Positions 1 through 7,919 of a stretch of DNA of 12,863 nt are shown piece by piece (the first letter of the stretch is position 1; each line of letters begins with the position of its first letter). The notes beneath the pieces are model-generated. The model saw only the letters and a program-made list of their open reading frames with translations. It did not search any database and had not been told where the DNA came from. The stretch is from Thermohalobaculum sp035513135 (GTDB lineage Bacteria; Pseudomonadota; Alphaproteobacteria; Rhodobacterales; Rhodobacteraceae): the NCBI GenBank assembly GCA_035513135.1, contig DATKCQ010000075.1, positions 1 to 12,863 of the forward strand, in the 5' to 3' direction. A program made the position numbers and the translations under genes.

Positions 1-1863
<1,863 letters not shown>

Positions 1864-1904
1864 GCTGTCCTCCCAGTCAGCGCTGGCTTCGGCCGGGCAC
1901 CGGG

Positions 1905-1918
1905 CCGACCGCGGTCGG
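1905..1918. repeat. 14-bp perfect palindrome upstream of acs
   Basis: CCGACCGCGGTCGG is perfectly self-complementary and lies 42-55 bases upstream of the acs start codon, where an operator could sit. In DNA this GC-rich a palindrome of this length is expected a couple of times per 13 kb by chance, so a regulatory role is only a possibility. Confidence 0.3.
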
Positions 1919-2026
1919 TCGAACGCCTTGCGCGGCGCGATATTTTCCCGGTCCGGCAGTTTGGCGAGAGATGCCCGGCCATGCAAGACCGCTGCGGCGA
2001 AACCGCCCGGCGGCGGCATTTCGGTT

Positions 2027-2055
2027 TTGCGGTGCGCCCGGCCAGCCGCGATACT
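2027..2055 (+). promoter_or_regulatory. candidate promoter of the RidA-family gene
   Basis: TTGCGG (2027-2032) and GATACT (2050-2055) are separated by 17 bases and lie 37 bases before the start codon. The -10 matches 4 of 6 and the -35 only 3 of 6 positions of the sigma-70 consensus, but the spacing and placement fit. This is an inference from sequence only. Confidence 0.35.
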
Positions 2056-2092
2056 GCGACCGGACACGGAAACGCGAGCGGAGGAGCGAATC

Positions 2093-2584
2093 ATGGGCGG
2101 ACGCATCGAGGCGCGGCTCGAGGAGCTGGGCATCGCGCTGCCGGCGCCGGTGGCGCCGCTGGCCGACTACGTGCCCTGGGTGCAGGCGGGCAGCATGCTC
2201 TACGTCTCGGGCCAGCTGCCGATCGGCGGCGACCGGGTGGTCACCGGCCAGCTCACCGCCGCGGACCATGTCGAGGGCGCCCCGGCGCCGGACACCAAGC
2301 TGGCCGAGGCGGTGGAGGCGGCGCGCATCTGCGCGGTGAACCTGATCGCGCAGGTCAAGGCGGCCACCGGCGACCTCGACCGGGTGGTGCGCGTGGTCAA
2401 GCTGACCGGCTTCGTCAACTGCGACGGCGGCTTCGAGCAGCAGCCGCAGGTGGTGAACGGCGCCTCGTCGCTGCTCGGCCTGGTGTTCGGCGAGGCCGGG
2501 CGGCACGCCCGCTCGGCGGTGGGCTGCGCCGCCCTGCCGCGTGGCGCCATGGTCGAGGTCGAGGCGATCTTCGAGATCGCCTGA
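2093..2584 (+). CDS. RidA family protein (YjgF/YER057c/UK114-like)
   Basis: A 163-residue member of the RidA/YjgF superfamily, small trimeric cytosolic proteins of which the archetype deaminates reactive enamine/imine intermediates such as 2-aminoacrylate. This one resembles the longer subgroup (about 150-160 residues) whose members begin with an LP-x-P...YVP segment and continue GxxLYVSGQLP, here at about residues 35-43. Arg140 in HARSAVG corresponds to the carboxylate-binding arginine of active RidA (Arg105 in E. coli), so imine deaminase chemistry is possible. The subgroup's substrate is not known to me and it should not be called RidA itself. The start at ATG 2093 is preceded by GGAGG with about 8 bases spacing; the open frame extends further upstream but without comparable signal. 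It is divergent from acs and 77 bases upstream of a hypothetical gene on the same strand. Confidence 0.9.
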   Translation: MGGRIEARLEELGIALPAPVAPLADYVPWVQAGSMLYVSGQLPIGGDRVVTGQLTAADHVEGAPAPDTKLAEAVEAARICAVNLIAQVKAATGDLDRVVRVVKLTGFVNCDGGFEQQPQVVNGASSLLGLVFGEAGRHARSAVGCAALPRGAMVEVEAIFEIA

Positions 2585-2625
2585 CAGCTTTCCGCTGGCA
2601 TGCGGGCCAAAACGTGCCATCCTGT

Positions 2626-2650
2626 CGGGAGAGCAAACACGGGAGAGCAA
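2626..2650 (+). repeat. short direct repeat in the leader of the hypothetical gene
   Basis: CGGGAGAGCAA occurs twice, at 2626-2636 and 2640-2650, with a 14-base period. Each copy contains GGGAG, a Shine-Dalgarno-like core. The second copy lies 12-22 bases before the ATG at 2662, rather far for the ribosome binding site. It may simply be a small tandem duplication. Confidence 0.5.
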
Positions 2651-2661
2651 GCGACGCGACG

Positions 2662-3246
2662 ATGCCCACGCCCCACCTCATCCTGGCGCGCCTTGTCGAG
2701 GACCCGCGCGACCGCTCGGTCGCCGCGATCCTCGAGGCGATGGCGCGCGCGCTCGACGCGGGCGCCGAGGTGGAGCCCGAGCCCGAGCGGCGCAATGCCG
2801 CGGGTCAGATCATCCGCAGCGGGCCGCTGAAGCTGCCGCGCCGCGCCGACCTGTCGCTGGCCGAGGGCGGGCGCACCCTCTTCTGCCGCATCGAGAGCCG
2901 CCCCGGCACGCCCGGCAACGCCGCGGTGGTGCGCACGGCGGAGGGTTTCTCCGCCGAGATCCAGCCGTTCCGCTGGGAGGCGGCCGAGGTCATGCTGGTC
3001 TCGGCGCAGGAGCAGCCGAACTGGACGCCGCTGCGCCGCTGGTTCCTCGAGTGGTTCCAGACCCGGCACACCGAGCTGGCGCCCGAGCTGCTCGGCGCCG
3101 TGCACAGCATCGACGGCCCGCGCCGGGTGCCGGACGGCTGGGCGCTGACCGTGGATTTCGGCACGGCGCCCGCGGAGTGCGTCACCGAGCTGGTGCACGC
3201 GCTGGCCGAGACCGGCGCCGACAGCATGCGCATCGGTCAGGAGTAG
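2662..3246 (+). CDS. hypothetical protein, 194 residues
   Basis: I do not recognise a family for this 194-residue protein. It has no signal peptide and no membrane segment, so it is probably cytosolic. The first 45 residues are charged and look helical (ARLVEDPRDRSVAAILEAMARAL). The middle has beta-like stretches such as RTLFCRIESRPG, and a tryptophan/aromatic-rich stretch (NWTPLRRWFLEWFQ) follows at about residues 120-133. The tail is an alternating segment ending DSMRIGQE. Codon usage with strong third-position GC matches its neighbours, supporting a real gene. The start is the first ATG after a pair of GGGAGAG repeats; the frame is open far upstream through the RidA-family gene in another frame, but no better start is evident. 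Its stop codon lies inside the 3' end of the convergent gene at 3237-3827, a 10-base tail-to-tail overlap. It may be cotranscribed with the RidA-family gene 77 bases upstream. Confidence 0.75.
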   Translation: MPTPHLILARLVEDPRDRSVAAILEAMARALDAGAEVEPEPERRNAAGQIIRSGPLKLPRRADLSLAEGGRTLFCRIESRPGTPGNAAVVRTAEGFSAEIQPFRWEAAEVMLVSAQEQPNWTPLRRWFLEWFQTRHTELAPELLGAVHSIDGPRRVPDGWALTVDFGTAPAECVTELVHALAETGADSMRIGQE

Positions 3247-3827
3247 GCGGCGCCGAGGTCGGCCGCCGCGTCCACGTCGGCGAGCGTGGGGCCGAACCCC
3301 ACGTCGAGCGGGGCAAGCGAGGCCACCGTGTCGGCGAGCGCATGGGGCGAGGACCAGCGCACGCCGCCAAGCAGGCCCGCCGGCGCCGCCCGGGCGCCGC
3401 GCCTGAGCCCCACCATCCAGTAGCCGCCGTCGGGCGCGGGCCCGAGCACCGCCGCGTGCCGGCCGAGCAGGCGGAAGCCCTCGGCCACATGCGCCGCGCA
3501 CAGGCCGGGGATGTCGGCCCCGACGATCAGCACCGGCCCCGGCGGCATGGCGGCAAGCGCCCGGGCCATGCGCGCGCCGAGGTCGCCCGGCCCCTGCGGC
3601 CAGCGGGCGAGCTGGCCCGGCCAGACCCGGCTTGCCAGGCCCGCGCGGTCCGGCGTCACCGCCAGCACCGTGCGCCAGCGCCGGTCGCGCGCCAGCCGCC
3701 GGATCAGCCGCGCCGCCTGGTGGCGGAACCACCACGCCGCGCCGACCGTGCCCAGCCCGCGCGCCAGCCGGGTCTTGACCCGCCCCGGCTGCGGCTCCTT
3801 GAGGAAGATGACGAGCGTGCGCTGCAC
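3237..3827 (-). CDS. TIGR04282/DUF2064-type transferase
   Basis: A 196-residue protein of the DUF2064 family, named 'rSAM/selenodomain-associated transferase 1' or 'arsenosugar biosynthesis glycosyltransferase' in protein family collections. It has a nucleotidyltransferase-like GT-A fold. Visible signatures: KEPQPGRVKTRLA at residues 10-22 (nucleotide binding), QGPGDLGARM at 78-87, IVGADIPGL at 101-109 (metal/nucleotide site), LGPAPDGGYWMVGL at 128-141, and DVDAAADL at 184-191, the usual C-terminal motif in slightly degenerate form. The length is typical. The GTG start at 3827 is chosen because GAGGGG, overlapping the TGA of the gene before it, lies about 9 bases upstream and the conserved beta strand TLVIFLKEP follows at once. 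It is third in an operon with a family 2 glycosyltransferase and an MFS exporter, 14 bases apart from the former. The substrate is unknown; the arsenosugar label is by association only. Confidence 0.9.
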   Translation of the reverse strand: MQRTLVIFLKEPQPGRVKTRLARGLGTVGAAWWFRHQAARLIRRLARDRRWRTVLAVTPDRAGLASRVWPGQLARWPQGPGDLGARMARALAAMPPGPVLIVGADIPGLCAAHVAEGFRLLGRHAAVLGPAPDGGYWMVGLRRGARAAPAGLLGGVRWSSPHALADTVASLAPLDVGFGPTLADVDAAADLGAAYS

Positions 3828-3841
3828 CGGCCCGGCGCCCC

Positions 3842-4531
3842 TCAGCCGCCGCGCTCGTAGTGCCGCACCAGCCGCTCCGGGGCGACGCCGGTGAGGTAGA
3901 GCGCCAGCGTCGAGAGGTTGCGCGCGCCGCGCCGGATCCAGCCCTCGGCGGCATAGCGCGCGGCCGAGGTGACGGCCGCGCCGTCGAGCCGGGCCAGGCG
4001 CCGCCGCCCCAGCCGGCGGGCGAGCGCCACGTCCTCCATCAGCGGGATCTCCGGATGGCCGCCCGTGGCGCCGTAGACCTCGCGGCTGACCAGCAGGCCC
4101 TGGTCGCCATAGGGCAGACCGAGCGCCGAGCGCAGGTTGGCCCAGCCCGCGACGATCCGCGGCATCGGGCCCGTCCGGTCGAAGCGCAGCGCGAAATACC
4201 CCGCCCGCTCCGGCCGCGCGGCGATGTGGGCCTGCACCGCCGCGGCCCAGCCCGGCGCCAGCACCGTGTCGGCGTGCAGGAACAGGAGCCACGCGCCCTC
4301 GGCCGCCCGCGCCCCGGCGGCGAGCTGCGCGCCGCGCCCGCGCGGCGCCGTGACCAGCCGCGCCCCGAGCGCCCCGGCCACCGCCTCGATGCCGTCCGCC
4401 GAGCCGCCATCGGCGATCACCAGCTCGCGCACCAGGCCGCTCATCAGCCCCTCGCCCAGCGCCTCGACGCAAGCGCCGAGCCGCCCGGCCGCCCCGAGCG
4501 TCGGGATCACCACCGAGACCGGCGCGCGCAC
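3842..4531 (-). CDS. TIGR04283-type family 2 glycosyltransferase
   Basis: A 229-residue GT-A fold glycosyltransferase of family 2, best matching 'rSAM/selenodomain-associated transferase 2' (TIGR04283). Signatures in order: SVVIPTLG at residues 6-13, IADGGSADG at 39-47, RGRGAQLAAG at 64-73, LLFLHADT at 82-89 (the HAD element carries the metal-binding aspartate), YGDQGLLVSREVY at 141-153, and PLMEDVALARRL at 163-174, which supplies the catalytic-base region. No membrane anchor is seen, so it should be cytosolic. The first motif reads TLG where relatives usually have LNE, a local deviation. The GTG start at 4531 is supported by GAGGGGG, which begins within the TGA of the exporter gene and lies about 5 bases before the GTG; the start is 10 bases from that stop. 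The pairing with the DUF2064 gene downstream is the standard arrangement for these two families. The acceptor and donor are not known. Confidence 0.92.
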   Translation of the reverse strand: MRAPVSVVIPTLGAAGRLGACVEALGEGLMSGLVRELVIADGGSADGIEAVAGALGARLVTAPRGRGAQLAAGARAAEGAWLLFLHADTVLAPGWAAAVQAHIAARPERAGYFALRFDRTGPMPRIVAGWANLRSALGLPYGDQGLLVSREVYGATGGHPEIPLMEDVALARRLGRRRLARLDGAAVTSAARYAAEGWIRRGARNLSTLALYLTGVAPERLVRHYERGG

Positions 4532-4541
4532 CGCCGCCCCC

Positions 4542-5762
4542 TCAGGTCGCCGCGCGCGCGCGATCGGCGAGCATGACGAGCGCCAGCGCCCCCGCGCCCA
4601 GCACCGCGAAGCCGAGGAACAGCGGCCCGACCGAGCCGTCATAGGACCGCGCGATCACGTAGCCGACCGGCACCGCGCCGAGCATCGTCACGGTGTTGAC
4701 CACCGAGGCCGCCGTCCCGGCGATGTGGCCGAGCGGCTCGAGCGCCAGCGCGTTGAGGTTGGGAAACAGCACCGCCACCGAGAAGAAGATCAGCGACATC
4801 AGCACCATGAACAGCCACAGCGGCGGCAGCCCGTCGCCCGCCGTGATCAGCGCCGCGACCCCGCCCACCGCGGTCATCTGCACGAGCGCCGCCCGCGCCA
4901 GCGGCCGCATGCCCACGCGCATCACCAGCCGGCCGTTGCCGATGGCGGCCAGCGCGAAGGCGAAGGCCAGCGCGCCGAAGGCATAGGGGAAAAGCGGCCC
5001 GAGATCATAGCCCTCCTCAAGCACCTGCTGCGCGGTGGCGAGATAGACCACGAAGGCGCCGAACACCAGCATCGCCGCGAAGGTGTAGAGCATGGTCGAG
5101 CGGGTCCACAGCACCTCGATGAAGGCCGCGATCACGGGCCGCGGCGACAGCGCCCGCCGGGCGGTCGGGTCAAGCGTCTCCGGCACGCCCACGAGATACC
5201 AGCCGCCCGAGACCAGCGCCAGCGCCAGGTAGAGCCCGAAGATCGCCCGCCAGCCGCCCAGCATCTCGACCCGCTGGCCGATCAGCGGGGCAAACATCGG
5301 CACCAGCATGAAGATGGTGATGACCAGCGAGAGCACGCGCGCCATCGGCCGGCCCGCGTAGAGGTCGCGCACCACGGCGATGGCGACGATCCGCGGCCCC
5401 CCGGCGCCCAAGCCCTGCAGGAAGCGGCCCGCCAGCATTTCGAGCGGCGTCTCGGCCAGCATGCCCATGAGCGTGCCGGCGATGAACACCCCCCAGCCCA
5501 GCATCGCCGTGCGCTTGCGCCCGATGCTGTCGGCCAGCGGCCCGAACACCGGCTGCGACAGTCCCATGCCGATGAACACCATGATGATGACGAGCTGGCG
5601 GTCGTTCGGATCGGCGAAGCCGAGCTCGGCGTCGATGGCGTCGAGCGCGGGCAGCACCGCGTCGATGGTCATTGCCACGACCGAAATCATCAGCGCCAGG
5701 AACACCAGGAAGGCGAGCGAGGCGCGCCCCTCGGCGCGTTCGGCGGCGCTTGGCAGGGTCAT
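4542..5762 (-). CDS. Bcr/CflA-like MFS drug-resistance transporter
   Basis: A 406-residue major facilitator with about 12 hydrophobic segments, located in the inner membrane and expected to export small molecules by proton antiport. Loop 2-3 carries motif A, GPLADSIGRKR, at about residues 74-84. RFLQGLGAGGPRIVAIAVVRD (113-133) and VPMFAPLIGQ (about 154-163) are typical of the Bcr/CflA drug efflux subfamily, whose members handle bicyclomycin, chloramphenicol or other substrates. ATG 5762 is preferred, with ACGGG 9 bases upstream; a TTG three codons earlier (5771) is an alternative. It is the first gene of a tight operon with two transferases: its TGA is 10 bases from the GTG of the next gene. 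It may therefore export or protect against something related to the transferase product, but that is inference. It is divergent from ygfZ with 94 bases between the start codons. Confidence 0.93.
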   Translation of the reverse strand: MTLPSAAERAEGRASLAFLVFLALMISVVAMTIDAVLPALDAIDAELGFADPNDRQLVIIMVFIGMGLSQPVFGPLADSIGRKRTAMLGWGVFIAGTLMGMLAETPLEMLAGRFLQGLGAGGPRIVAIAVVRDLYAGRPMARVLSLVITIFMLVPMFAPLIGQRVEMLGGWRAIFGLYLALALVSGGWYLVGVPETLDPTARRALSPRPVIAAFIEVLWTRSTMLYTFAAMLVFGAFVVYLATAQQVLEEGYDLGPLFPYAFGALAFAFALAAIGNGRLVMRVGMRPLARAALVQMTAVGGVAALITAGDGLPPLWLFMVLMSLIFFSVAVLFPNLNALALEPLGHIAGTAASVVNTVTMLGAVPVGYVIARSYDGSVGPLFLGFAVLGAGALALVMLADRARAAT

Positions 5763-5810
5763 GGGCGTCAACCCGTCAATGGACCGCCGCCTTATAACGG
5801 CGTGACGCCC
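5763..5810. repeat. 8-bp inverted repeat between MFS gene and ygfZ
   Basis: GGGCGTCA (5763-5770) and TGACGCCC (5803-5810) are perfectly complementary arms 32 bases apart. Between them lies CGCCG-CCTTATAA-CGGCG, a smaller inverted repeat around TTATAA. The region spans the leader of the MFS gene and touches the candidate -35 of ygfZ, so a shared operator or leader structure is conceivable. Arms of this length are not rare by chance in GC-rich DNA. Confidence 0.4.
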
Positions 5811-5829
5811 GCCGCGCGATCCCTATATT
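5802..5829 (+). promoter_or_regulatory. ygfZ: candidate promoter of ygfZ
   Basis: GTGACG (5802-5807) and TATATT (5824-5829) are 16 bases apart and lie 27 bases before the ygfZ start codon. TATATT stands out in otherwise GC-rich DNA and is a good -10 match; the -35 matches 4 of 6 positions. Confidence 0.45.
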
Positions 5830-5856
5830 GGTCGGAGGCGGCAACGAAAGGCGGAC

Positions 5857-6672
5857 ATGACCGGACTGCAAGGCTTCGTCGATCACGAGCGCGCCGTGCT
5901 GCGCATGGAGGGCGCGGAGGTGCGTGCCGTGTTGCAGAACACCGTCACCAACGACATCGGCCGGCTGGCGCCGGGCCGCGCGGTCTATGCCGCGCTGCTG
6001 ACGCCGCAGGGCAAGTACCTGTTCGATTTCCTGCTGGTCGAGGCCGCCGACGGCGCCGTGCTGGTCGACACGCCCGCCGCCCGCGCCGAGGCGCTGGGGC
6101 AACGCCTGAAGATGTACTGCCTGCGCCGCGACGCGCGCATCGGCGGCGCGGCCGGGCTCGGCGTGGCGCTCGCCTGGGGCGGCGCACCCGCCGCGGCCGG
6201 GGACGCCATCGTGGTGCCCGACCCGCGCAACCCGGCGCTCGGCTGGCGGCTCTACGCGGCCGACCCGGCCGCCGCGCTCGCCGCCGCGGGGGCGGCGCAG
6301 GCCTCGCCCGCCGCCTGGCAGGCGCTGCGCGTCGCCCACCTGGTGCCCGAGTCGGGCGTCGAGCTGGTGCCCGAGCAGACCTTCATCCTCGAGGCCAACT
6401 TCGAGGCGCTGAACGGCGTCGATCTGAAGAAGGGCTGCTTCGTCGGCCAGGAGGTCACCGCCCGCATGAAGCACAAGACCGAGCTGCGGCGCCGCCTGGT
6501 GCAGGTCCGCGTCGAGGGCCGCGCGCCGCCCGGCACGCCGGTCACCGCCGGGGGCAGGCCGGCCGGGACGCTGTTCACCCAGGCCGACGGGCGCGGGCTG
6601 GCGCATCTGCGGCTCGACCGGGCGCAGGGCCCGCTCGACGCCGGCGCGGCGCGGCTGACCTACGAGGGCTGA
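5857..6672 (+). CDS. ygfZ: YgfZ/GcvT-type folate-binding protein
   Basis: A 271-residue protein of the COG0354 YgfZ family, tetrahydrofolate-dependent cytosolic proteins that support repair or maturation of certain Fe-S enzymes such as MiaB and radical SAM enzymes; related to the glycine cleavage T-protein. The N-terminal part has LQNTVTNDI and a LLTPQGKYLFDF segment as in T-protein-like folds. The signature K-x-G-C-[FY]-x-G-Q-E is present as KKGCFVGQE at residues 191-199, with Cys194 as the conserved functional cysteine, followed by ARMKHK. A short beta-barrel-like C-terminal domain follows. The length is within the alphaproteobacterial range and shorter than the E. coli protein (326). The start ATG 5857 has AAAGGCGG just upstream. 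It is divergent from the MFS gene and followed 139 bases later by asd on the same strand. Confidence 0.94.
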   Translation: MTGLQGFVDHERAVLRMEGAEVRAVLQNTVTNDIGRLAPGRAVYAALLTPQGKYLFDFLLVEAADGAVLVDTPAARAEALGQRLKMYCLRRDARIGGAAGLGVALAWGGAPAAAGDAIVVPDPRNPALGWRLYAADPAAALAAAGAAQASPAAWQALRVAHLVPESGVELVPEQTFILEANFEALNGVDLKKGCFVGQEVTARMKHKTELRRRLVQVRVEGRAPPGTPVTAGGRPAGTLFTQADGRGLAHLRLDRAQGPLDAGAARLTYEG

Positions 6673-6811
6673 CCGGGGGGGCGCCCTCTCCCGGGGCAGG
6701 TGGGAGGCTTGCGCCGCCGCGGTCGGGACCCGGGGGGAGCCTATTCCCCTCGGCCCCGAATCCGGCTAAACCGCGCCCGCGTGAAGCCGCGCCTGAACGA
6801 GGATCGATCCA

Positions 6812-7834
6812 ATGGGCTATCGAGTCGCCGTGGTCGGCGCCACCGGGAACGTGGGCCGCGAGATGCTGAACATCCTCGCCGAGCGGGAGTTCCCGGCCGA
6901 CGAGGTCATCGCGCTCGCCTCGCGCCGCTCGCTGGGCAGCGAGGTCAGCTACGGCGACGAGATCCTGAAGACCAGGGACCTCGACACGTTCGACTTCAAG
7001 GGCACCGACATCGCGCTGTTCGCCATCGGCTCGGAGCCGACGAAGGTCTACGCGCCGAGGGCGGCGAAGGCCGGCGCGGTGGTGATCGACAACTCCTCGC
7101 TCTACCGCTACGACGCGGACGTGCCGCTGGTCGTGCCGGAGGTGAACCCCGACGCGGTCGAGGGCTACGCCCGGCGCAACATCATCGCCAACCCGAACTG
7201 CTCGACGGCGCAGATGGTGGTGGCGCTCAAGCCGATCCATGACCGCGCCCGCATCCGGCGCGTGGTGGCGGCCACCTACCAGTCGGTCTCGGGCGCCGGC
7301 AAGGCGGCGATGGACGAGCTGTGGCTGCAGACCAAGGGCATCTACGTGCCCGGCCAGGAGGTCGAGCCGCGCAGGTTCCCCAAGCAGATCGCCTTCAACG
7401 TCATCCCGCACATTGACGTGTTCCTCGACGACGGCTCGACGCGCGAGGAGTGGAAGATGGTGGCGGAGACCAAGAAGATCCTCGACAAGGCCATCAGGGT
7501 GCACGCCACCTGCGTGCGCGTGCCGGTGTTCGTCGGCCACGCCGAGGCGCTCAACCTCGAGCTCGAGGAGCCGCTCTCGGCCGAGGAGGCGCGCGAGATC
7601 CTGCGCGAGGCGCCCGGCATCGTCGTGGTCGACCGGCGCGAGGCGGGCGGCTACGTCACCCCGGTCGAGTGCGTCGGCGAGTATGCCACCTATGTCAGCC
7701 GCATCCGCGAGGACCCGACGGTGGAGAACGGCCTCGCCCTCTGGGTGGTCTCCGACAATCTCAGGAAGGGCGCGGCGCTCAACGCCGTGCAGATCGCCGA
7801 ACTGCTGGGCCGGCGCTGCCTGCGCAAGGGCTGA
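6812..7834 (+). CDS. asd: aspartate-semialdehyde dehydrogenase
   Basis: A 340-residue cytosolic enzyme that reduces aspartyl phosphate to aspartate semialdehyde with NADPH, the branch point to lysine/diaminopimelate, threonine, methionine and isoleucine. The N-terminal dinucleotide motif GATGNVG is at residues 9-15. The catalytic cysteine is Cys130 in NPNCSTAQM. Arg236 and His243 in CVRVPVFVGH show the seven-residue spacing of the substrate-binding arginine and catalytic histidine of the family (Arg267/His274 in E. coli). The length is that of the shorter ASADH type common outside enterics. ATG 6812 is preceded by GAGG about 9 bases upstream, and the protein opens directly with the Rossmann strand (MGYRVAVVGATG). 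It follows ygfZ after 139 bases, in which GGCTAAAC could be a weak -10 but no good -35 is seen, so it may have its own promoter. A palindromic repeat begins about 20 bases after the stop. Confidence 0.97.
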   Translation: MGYRVAVVGATGNVGREMLNILAEREFPADEVIALASRRSLGSEVSYGDEILKTRDLDTFDFKGTDIALFAIGSEPTKVYAPRAAKAGAVVIDNSSLYRYDADVPLVVPEVNPDAVEGYARRNIIANPNCSTAQMVVALKPIHDRARIRRVVAATYQSVSGAGKAAMDELWLQTKGIYVPGQEVEPRRFPKQIAFNVIPHIDVFLDDGSTREEWKMVAETKKILDKAIRVHATCVRVPVFVGHAEALNLELEEPLSAEEAREILREAPGIVVVDRREAGGYVTPVECVGEYATYVSRIREDPTVENGLALWVVSDNLRKGAALNAVQIAELLGRRCLRKG

Positions 7835-7853
7835 GCGGGGGCCGCGCGCTGCA

Positions 7854-7906
7854 CTCCGGCGACGTCGTGCCCCGGCTTGACCGGGCATCGATGGAGTCGC
7901 CGGGAG
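7854..7906. repeat. nested palindromic intergenic repeat, possible bidirectional terminator
   Basis: The outer arms CTCCGGCGAC (7854-7863) and GTCGCCGGGAG (7896-7906) pair over 10 bases with one bulge. They enclose an inner hairpin TGCCCCGG-CTTGA-CCGGGCA (7868-7887), also with one unpaired C. The sequence TGCCCCGGCTTGACCGGGCA is very like the mobile-looking palindromic repeats scattered between genes in many alphaproteobacteria (consensus from memory: GTCATGCCCGGGCTTGACCCGGGCAT). It lies between two convergent genes, asd and the diheme cytochrome gene, and could fold in transcripts from both sides. There is no T-run for a classical intrinsic terminator. Confidence 0.6.
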
Positions 7907-7919
7907 GGATCCGCGGGCG

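Noticed and set aside
5763..5771. TTG at 5771 as the start of the MFS gene
   Set aside because: ATG at 5762 is three codons downstream with a better spaced purine-rich site; TTG remains a minor alternative.
6688..6706. CTCCC...GGGAG stem after ygfZ as a terminator
   Set aside because: Only five pairs, a nine-base loop and no T-run; it is too weak to call in such GC-rich sequence.
4137..6869. A 910-residue open frame on the plus strand, rich in His, Arg, Ala and Gly
   Set aside because: It is antisense to the MFS and glycosyltransferase genes and out of frame with ygfZ. Its composition is that of a shadow frame in GC-rich DNA, while the other frames carry recognisable domains.
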